From Straminergon stramineum (lineage: Eukaryota > Streptophyta > Bryopsida > Hypnales > Calliergonaceae), in NCBI GenBank assembly GCA_963920665.1, contig OY987273.1, positions 4,900,501 to 4,964,500 on the forward strand: DNA of 64,000 bases, given 5' to 3'. Position numbers and translations under genes: made by a program. The notes under the pieces were generated by a model. It saw nothing but the letters and a program-made list of their open reading frames with translations. It had not been told where the DNA came from and did no database searches. Shown here piece by piece: positions 58,393 through 64,000 of this stretch (the first letter of the stretch is position 1; every line of letters starts with the position of its first letter).

Positions 58393-60905
58393 ATGAGAAG
58401 ACCTCAAAGGAGGATTCCAATTGGACAACATTCTGAGTGGTTGGAAGAAGTATCTAGAAGAGTTGTTGTACACATAATTGCTACGTCAAGATTAGAGGAG
58501 GATTTAGTGGTTGTCCCTCCTCGAGTGGTTAGATCCGACCCTGTTCTGACTAGACCTATAAGTTTGGAATCGGACCTTCAACTAGAAGAAGTATGAGAGG
58601 AACTAGAGAGGGAGTCAAGTTCCTCTGAAGAGAAGCGACCTTTTGACAAAGTAGACACTGTGGTGACTACTACATGCCTCAAATATAGTAGATTCCAGGG
58701 AGACGGTAGTAAAGATGTTGATGATTGGATGGGAGAGTTCGAAGCCACAACGATAGCAAACCAGGAGGATCGAGCCTCCAAGCAATGGATTTTTCAAGGG
58801 CTATTCAAAGGTGAAGCCCTGAAATAGTACCAAGATGTTCCAGATGCTATCTAGGACAATTGGGACCAACTTACGGATTTATTCCTCCGGATGTTTAGGG
58901 AAGTTAGAGGAGAAGCTAGAGCGCTAGGGAGACTTAGCAAGGTAACCATGCATTCCAATGAGTTAGTGTAGAAATACGGGTAGAGGGTGAAGGCCCTGAT
59001 CAAGAAACTAACCACGGAAATAGCTCCAAGTATATAAGTAGAATGGTATGTGGCAGAATTTCCAGAAGAGATGGGTTTTCAAATTTGTTAAGCCCGCCCT
59101 ACTACATTACTAGAAGCTATTGAATCTGCCTAGAACTATGAGAACTTAGCATAGTCCCTGAAAAGATCCATTAAGAAGAGCTAGAAGATGGAGAAAGGAT
59201 GGAGCAAGAAATACGAGAAGCGCGTGAGATGATAGTGGATGTTTTCCGACTCCGAGACCTTGAGTTTCGGATCTGAGACGGATGCGTCCCTCACCACTTC
59301 CAGCAGTTTGGAGAGCAAAGTAGAAACCTCCAGCAACCAATGCACTATACGCATCAAGAAGGAGAAAGCAAGCAAGAGGCCAATCAAGGTGAAGGTGGAG
59401 GATGACTATTCCAAGAAGTTTATGAAGAGCATTCAAGAATCCCTGGAGGCAATCAAGGTCAACTTAGCAGATAACCAGATGTTGAGACGGGTGGTTCCAA
59501 CCACATGAACGAATGTCTAGCACCCGAGGTGTAGGAAATCTAGCCACTTTGTGAGTGAACGCCCTCTAGGACTTCTGAAGTAGATCCACTTCGTGGATGA
59601 AGAAGGAGTGTATTACACACTCTTGGATAAGGAAGAATATGAAGAACCTATGAATTCGGTTTTTCAGATCCAGGCGGGATACGAAATAGGGAGGATACCC
59701 GAGCAACTGATCTGGACTAATGTGAATCTACATATGGTAAATGCTGGACCTAGTCAAGGTACTTACCCCCCTTCTCGATTTCCACCTGGATGCTACTATG
59801 TTTGCGGAAGCCCTCAACATTACGCTAATAGTTGTCCTTATAAGGGGCATGGTTAAGGAGCGTTGTTGGCCCTGCCTTGCCAAAACTGCTAGGAATACGG
59901 ATATGCCATTAGTGAGTGTCCAAAACCCCAACAGGTTCATACCCTTTACAAACAAAGAGAAGCTCCATGAAGAGATCAAATAGCTTTCAATTACGGTTCT
60001 ACTACTGGAATTGAGAATTCTGGAAAATGACAATCAAAGGTGGAACTTCCAGAAATATGAGAGGAACTTGTTCATCAAGTAGCAAACCGAAGTTCCACCA
60101 TAGATTGGGTAGATAGATATGGCAGGAGGAGGAGAAGAAGGAAAGATGGCTCAAGTTTTGATGATACAATAGTGAATCCGGATTTGAGTGATTTTAATCA
60201 CTCAATGGGAGGAAAACTAGACAGACCCGTAGTAAAGTTAGAAAAGGGGGTGGAATTCCAACCAATACTAATAGATGCGAGTGAGGAAGTACGGAAAGAT
60301 CTCAATGACTTTGTGAGAATTCCGGAACTTCCACAACGGAAAGTTACCTTTGATGACTTTCCGGTTATCATCAATCCGAAATTGAAGGTGGATGAGTACA
60401 ATATTGTGTAGGATATCAAAGATCAAAAGGCCAATTTTACAATTGAACAACTGTTACATGACAATATAAACTACTAGAAGATGATCTGTAAAGCCTAGAC
60501 GAAGAGGAAAAGGAAATGGTTGAAGTTACTTGTTGTTGTGAACTTCTCCCAGATAGAGGATTATGGAGCCCCTGAACTAGAGGTGGAGGTAGGAGGCTAC
60601 ATTGTACCAAGAATTTCAGTGGATGGAGGCTCCGGAGTCAATTTGATGTTGGAGGATACGGCATTCGATCTTTGCTATATGTATTTTCAAGCAACTAACC
60701 AAGTATTACAAATGGTGGATCAATCACGAATACATCCAGTAGGAAGGCTATCTAAGATTCCAACCTAGATCGGAAAAGAAACATATCTTTTAAACTATGT
60801 AGTCATCTAGGTAATTGAAGGAAGACCCTTCCCCATGTTACTTGGAAGACCATGGATGTATGTAGCCAGAGTACTAGTAGATTGGGGAGCCTATTTATAG
60901 GAAAT
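58393..60905 (+). pseudogene. Ty3-type gag-protease remnant
   Basis: The gag frame starts at ATG 58393. The capsid-like domain reads YSRFQGDGSKDVDDWMGEFE, QWIFQGLFKGEALK and FLRMFREVRGEARALGRLSK. Three zinc-knuckle-like motifs follow: RCRKSSHF near 59530, C-x3-C-x4-H-x4-C in CYYVCGSPQHYANSC at about 59811, and CQNC...EYGYAISEC near 59880, where the His is replaced by Tyr. The aspartic protease has ISVDGGSGVNLM at about 60618 and LLGRPWMYVARVLVDWGA at its end. Gag and protease share one frame, except for a local excursion at about 59900-60165. By my reading about 17 of 23 in-frame stops are TAG. Reverse transcriptase and integrase are absent, and the element stops near 60905. Confidence 0.85.
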
Positions 60906-63900
60906 TTTGTGACCTATGACTATGTCCCTTATAACTATGGATTGTGTTACATTTTATACTTTGATGTCCTAATTTTTTCAGGTTATGTGGTTAGGCTTTC
61001 AAACTTTTGTGCAAAGTTCTTGCACTTTGTTTATCCACAACAACAGAAAAAAAATGTCAAATGCTTCAAGTCCAATAGCCCCATGTCATTTCCACAAAAC
61101 TTTATTGTATTATTCCGACTCATTGGGGTGTGAAGATGATCACAAGCCATTGTGGATTTATGGTAGACATTTCACCCTAATCTTGAGGTGTTTTACATCA
61201 AGTAATTTTCAATTTTGAAATAGGGTTTTAGGGATGATTGTAATGTAATACCTAAAATTGACATCCTTAAAAAATAGGAAGAACACCCCTAAGAAATGGG
61301 AAAATAAATAAAATGAAAAAAGAGACAAAAAGGGGAAAGAAAAAAGAAGGTGCTACAAAAATTGTAAAAGGAAAAAAACCGAAGAAGCAAAAGAATTGGG
61401 AAGAAGAAAAAAATAGGAAAAAACAAAACATAGGGGAAGAAAAATATATGGTGAAAGAAAAAAACGGGAAGGAAACAAATTGGTAAAGAAAAAAAATGGA
61501 GATACAAAAATTCTATGAGTGTTTTTTCATCAGTGTGGCAAAAAATACCCTTAGAGTTGGGCTAATGGGGAGTGTATGAGACCTCTATCTAGTCTGCCTT
61601 CCAAGGAATGGACTCCCTAAATTATTTGCTACAGATTACTATTTTTAGACTCTACCCTAACTACACCAATTACATGTGCATTGACACCACAAATGGATAA
61701 TACAAATGGACCACTTCCATTGACAACACAATTTTAACAATACAAATGGAAAAATCAAGCATACATTTGCAAGCTCATATAAATAAAACCCACATAACCA
61801 AGAAAACTCTCAAATTTATCAAAATGCGATGAAAATTGCAAAACAAGTACAAGTTAAGAGATTTGAAGAACCTCAAAATTCATTGAGACCAACTTCCACT
61901 TAAATGGCCACTCCGTCTTTGTTTTTTATTAGAATTCAATGAACCTAGGCTTTTTGAGAAGCTAGATTCACTATCCACCACCCCTCTAAATTTCAACTCC
62001 ATTGAAGATACTGTCCGTTATAGGTGTCCCCCCAAAGTTGGCAGTCTTGGTCGCCGTCGGCAGCCAACCTCCTCTCAATAAAATGCTCACTGTGTCTTCG
62101 TTTTTGCTTGGAATTTGACGAGTCTAGGCTTTTTGGAAATCTAACTTCACTATATATTACCCCCACAAATTTCAGCTCCATCTAAGATACTATCCATCGT
62201 ATATTGCCCTCCAAAGTTGTCAGTCCGAATCTCACTCAAACTTTTACTCTAATCATCATTTTCCCCTCTTGTCACAACATGAGAGCAAACCTATTCGACA
62301 AATGTGCTAATCTCTAACCCTAACTCATCTTCTTCCTTTCACAACCACCAACATCTCTCTCCTCCAAAACACAAAATGCAATAGCCAAAAAAAAGAAGAG
62401 AGACGATGGAGAAAGAGAAAGAAAGGGTTTACAAACCCTACTCCCCTCCATCTACCCAATGTCTACATCTCCTTTCTTCTAGTCTTCATCTTCTAGTCTT
62501 CAAGTCTTCATCTCCTAGTCTTCTCGTCTTCATCGGCTTGTCTTGTAGTTTTGACCTTCATTGCTCCTTATTTTGTTTTCACTTCTAATTTTCAATTCAT
62601 CTTGTTTTCAATCTATATTTTTTGTATTTATTACTTTTTGGTTAATTTATCTCTTATGCCATTTTCTACTTATAGTATTTGGTTTTGGTTTTGGTTTTGT
62701 ATTTTTATGGTTATTATATTTTTGGTTTCCTATTTGATTCTGATTTAGTTCTTCTAACTATTAGTATTTTGGTTTTCCTTTTTATCTAATTTTATTGTTA
62801 GCCTAATTTAGATACCTTATCAAATCTTGCCTAAAGTCTTTTTAATTTTATATCCCCATTTTTTCCCTAGAATTTTCCTTTTGTTTTCTCCTAATTGCCT
62901 TTCTTAACCTTTAGCAATAATTTTCCAAGTTTCCTAGCCCTATCTAGCGGAAAACTCACTAATGGATAATTATAGTGTAATCCGAAGTACTAACACTTCC
63001 AACTTATGAATTCACAGATAATATTTATATTTTCCATTTTATTAAAGGTGAATCAAAATGGTGGTTCACAAACTCCAAGAAAGAAAATGGAAGAAATTGG
63101 AAACAAATAGAAAAATGAAGAGGAACACACTAGAATTAGAAAGACTGCAAAGACGATTTAAAAATGGAAAAATATTTGGAAAATATAGAAAGAAAAAACA
63201 ATCTTATATTCAAATAATCCTTCTTGAAATAGTGTGTAGGATTGTACATTATAGTCATTCATATGAAGTAATGAAAAAACAATTGACTTATGAGACATGC
63301 TTCCATATTTATGAATGCTTTACATTTTCCTCTATAAGCTACAAATCATTTCAATCACAATATATGTGAATGAATACTATACGATTCAAATACATGTATA
63401 AATGTAGCCATGCTTATTATAGAACTGTAATGATTCCTACTCGAACTAGAAGTACCTTTAGTTCATTGAAGTTATAACTCAATGCATGAATGAATTTATC
63501 TTCATGGATATCCATCTTGCAAAAGTACTTGTAGAAGTAGTACAAGTGTTTGCAATTCACTTATTGATGTTGACCTCCAATAGTAGAAATAGCCATATTT
63601 ACAAAGTTCATACATGTGCACATGGGGAACATACCCATTGTAATTTGATAGAAGTTTTTGTTAGGGTCTATCCCTATCTCAAGCGCCACTATTGCACCAA
63701 GGCTTGGAAAGGAAAGCAAGTTCACTCCTCCAATTTGCCCTCTAACATTTCCTACACTTTCTTACTTATTTTGTTGTTCTGTAGTTGGTGCATCTGTTAT
63801 CTTTTGAATGGTTTGGTTGTTCCTAACTGTTGAATATGCATCCAGGATTTTGGGCGTTGATTGGTCATACAAGATGATCAAGAAAATTTTCGACATGCTA

Positions 63901-64000
63901 AAGAGTCACCGTGGCAATAATGTTGGTCATTCTTGGAGGCGAAAGCTTACATGCTGTAGTAGTAGAGTCTCTTCTCAATTGAGGTTGGTTCCACTCAGAA
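60906..64000. other. AT-rich stretch, no supported gene
   Basis: Purine- and A-rich runs occur at 61260-61500, and GGTTTT repeats at 62680-62700. The frames at 63058-63369 (Lys-rich) and 63486-63833 have no recognised motif. I do not call a gene here. Confidence 0.5.
61913..62235. repeat. tandem duplication of a ~180-bp unit
   Basis: CTAGGCTTTTTGAGAAGCTA, then AAATTTCAACTCCAT, AAGATACTGTCC and CCAAAGTTGGCAGTC at 61940-62045 recurs with changes at 62110-62225. The offset is about 180 bp. Confidence 0.7.

Noticed and set aside
63058..63369. Lys/Arg-rich frame as a DNA-binding protein
   Set aside because: The composition follows from A-rich DNA. There is no motif, and it is not supported by neighbours.

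Overview
The window looks like nuclear DNA from a land plant with a large, repeat-filled genome. It is AT-rich with long non-coding stretches. It holds a plant-type TTTAGGG telomere-like tract, several CACTA (En/Spm) transposon ends, and a Ty3-type retroelement whose primer-binding site resembles tRNA-Asp. A gymnosperm is my guess, but nothing here proves the clade. I see no rRNA or tRNA gene, no CRISPR array and no clearly host-specific gene. Almost every coding stretch comes from a transposable element, and most carry nonsense mutations.

Layout. 1-7216 is AT-rich filler with short tandem repeats and one worn foldback element. From 7217 to 53401 the evidence fits one very large, heavily nested CACTA element of about 46 kb. 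It has CACTA(C/G)TAGAA ends, an AAG duplication on both sides, and AATCAAC-type motifs near both ends. Its tnp2-like transposase lies on the minus strand in two sets of exons: N-terminal and core at 33856-36660, C-terminal with DUF4218-like and DUF4216-like parts at 8130-10463. The two sets are colinear and are separated by a gap of about 23 kb that starts at a GTAAGT donor. A second, TNPA-like gene at 48382-50236 runs the other way.

Inside the 23-kb gap is a distinct gene set. A decayed minus-strand gene of the DUF7869-like family (10974-13786) lies opposite a long decayed plus-strand gene of unknown function (25888-30043). Next to the latter is an open two-exon gene with an FCP1/SCP-like phosphatase fold (30365-31363). 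About 16 copies of an imperfect palindrome (CAATTCAAGTCG-n3-CGACTTGAATTG) sit in the non-coding DNA of this set: upstream of both decayed genes and inside two predicted introns. I consider this set the best candidate for an undescribed mobile element.

Nested insertions. A long-terminal-repeat-like unit carrying its own ORF occurs three times: minus strand at 17743-21150, minus strand at 40708-47770 (split by a 5.7-kb CACTA element at 41837-47536 with TCA duplications), and plus strand at 56125-58274. The third copy is followed by a tRNA-Asp-type primer site and a gag-protease remnant (58279-60905). The right-hand part also holds a 1.2-kb CACTA element (51369-52582, TCG duplication), a 164-bp CACTA-like MITE (54478-54641, TAT duplication), a CACTA end fragment, a truncated CACTA element with a large foldback, and a tRNA-like Pol III box pair. 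60906-64000 holds nothing convincing.

Decay pattern. In the decayed ORFs the reading frame is often kept over kilobases while stop codons pile up, and most stops are TAG at former CAG or TGG codons. This fits deamination of methylated cytosine.
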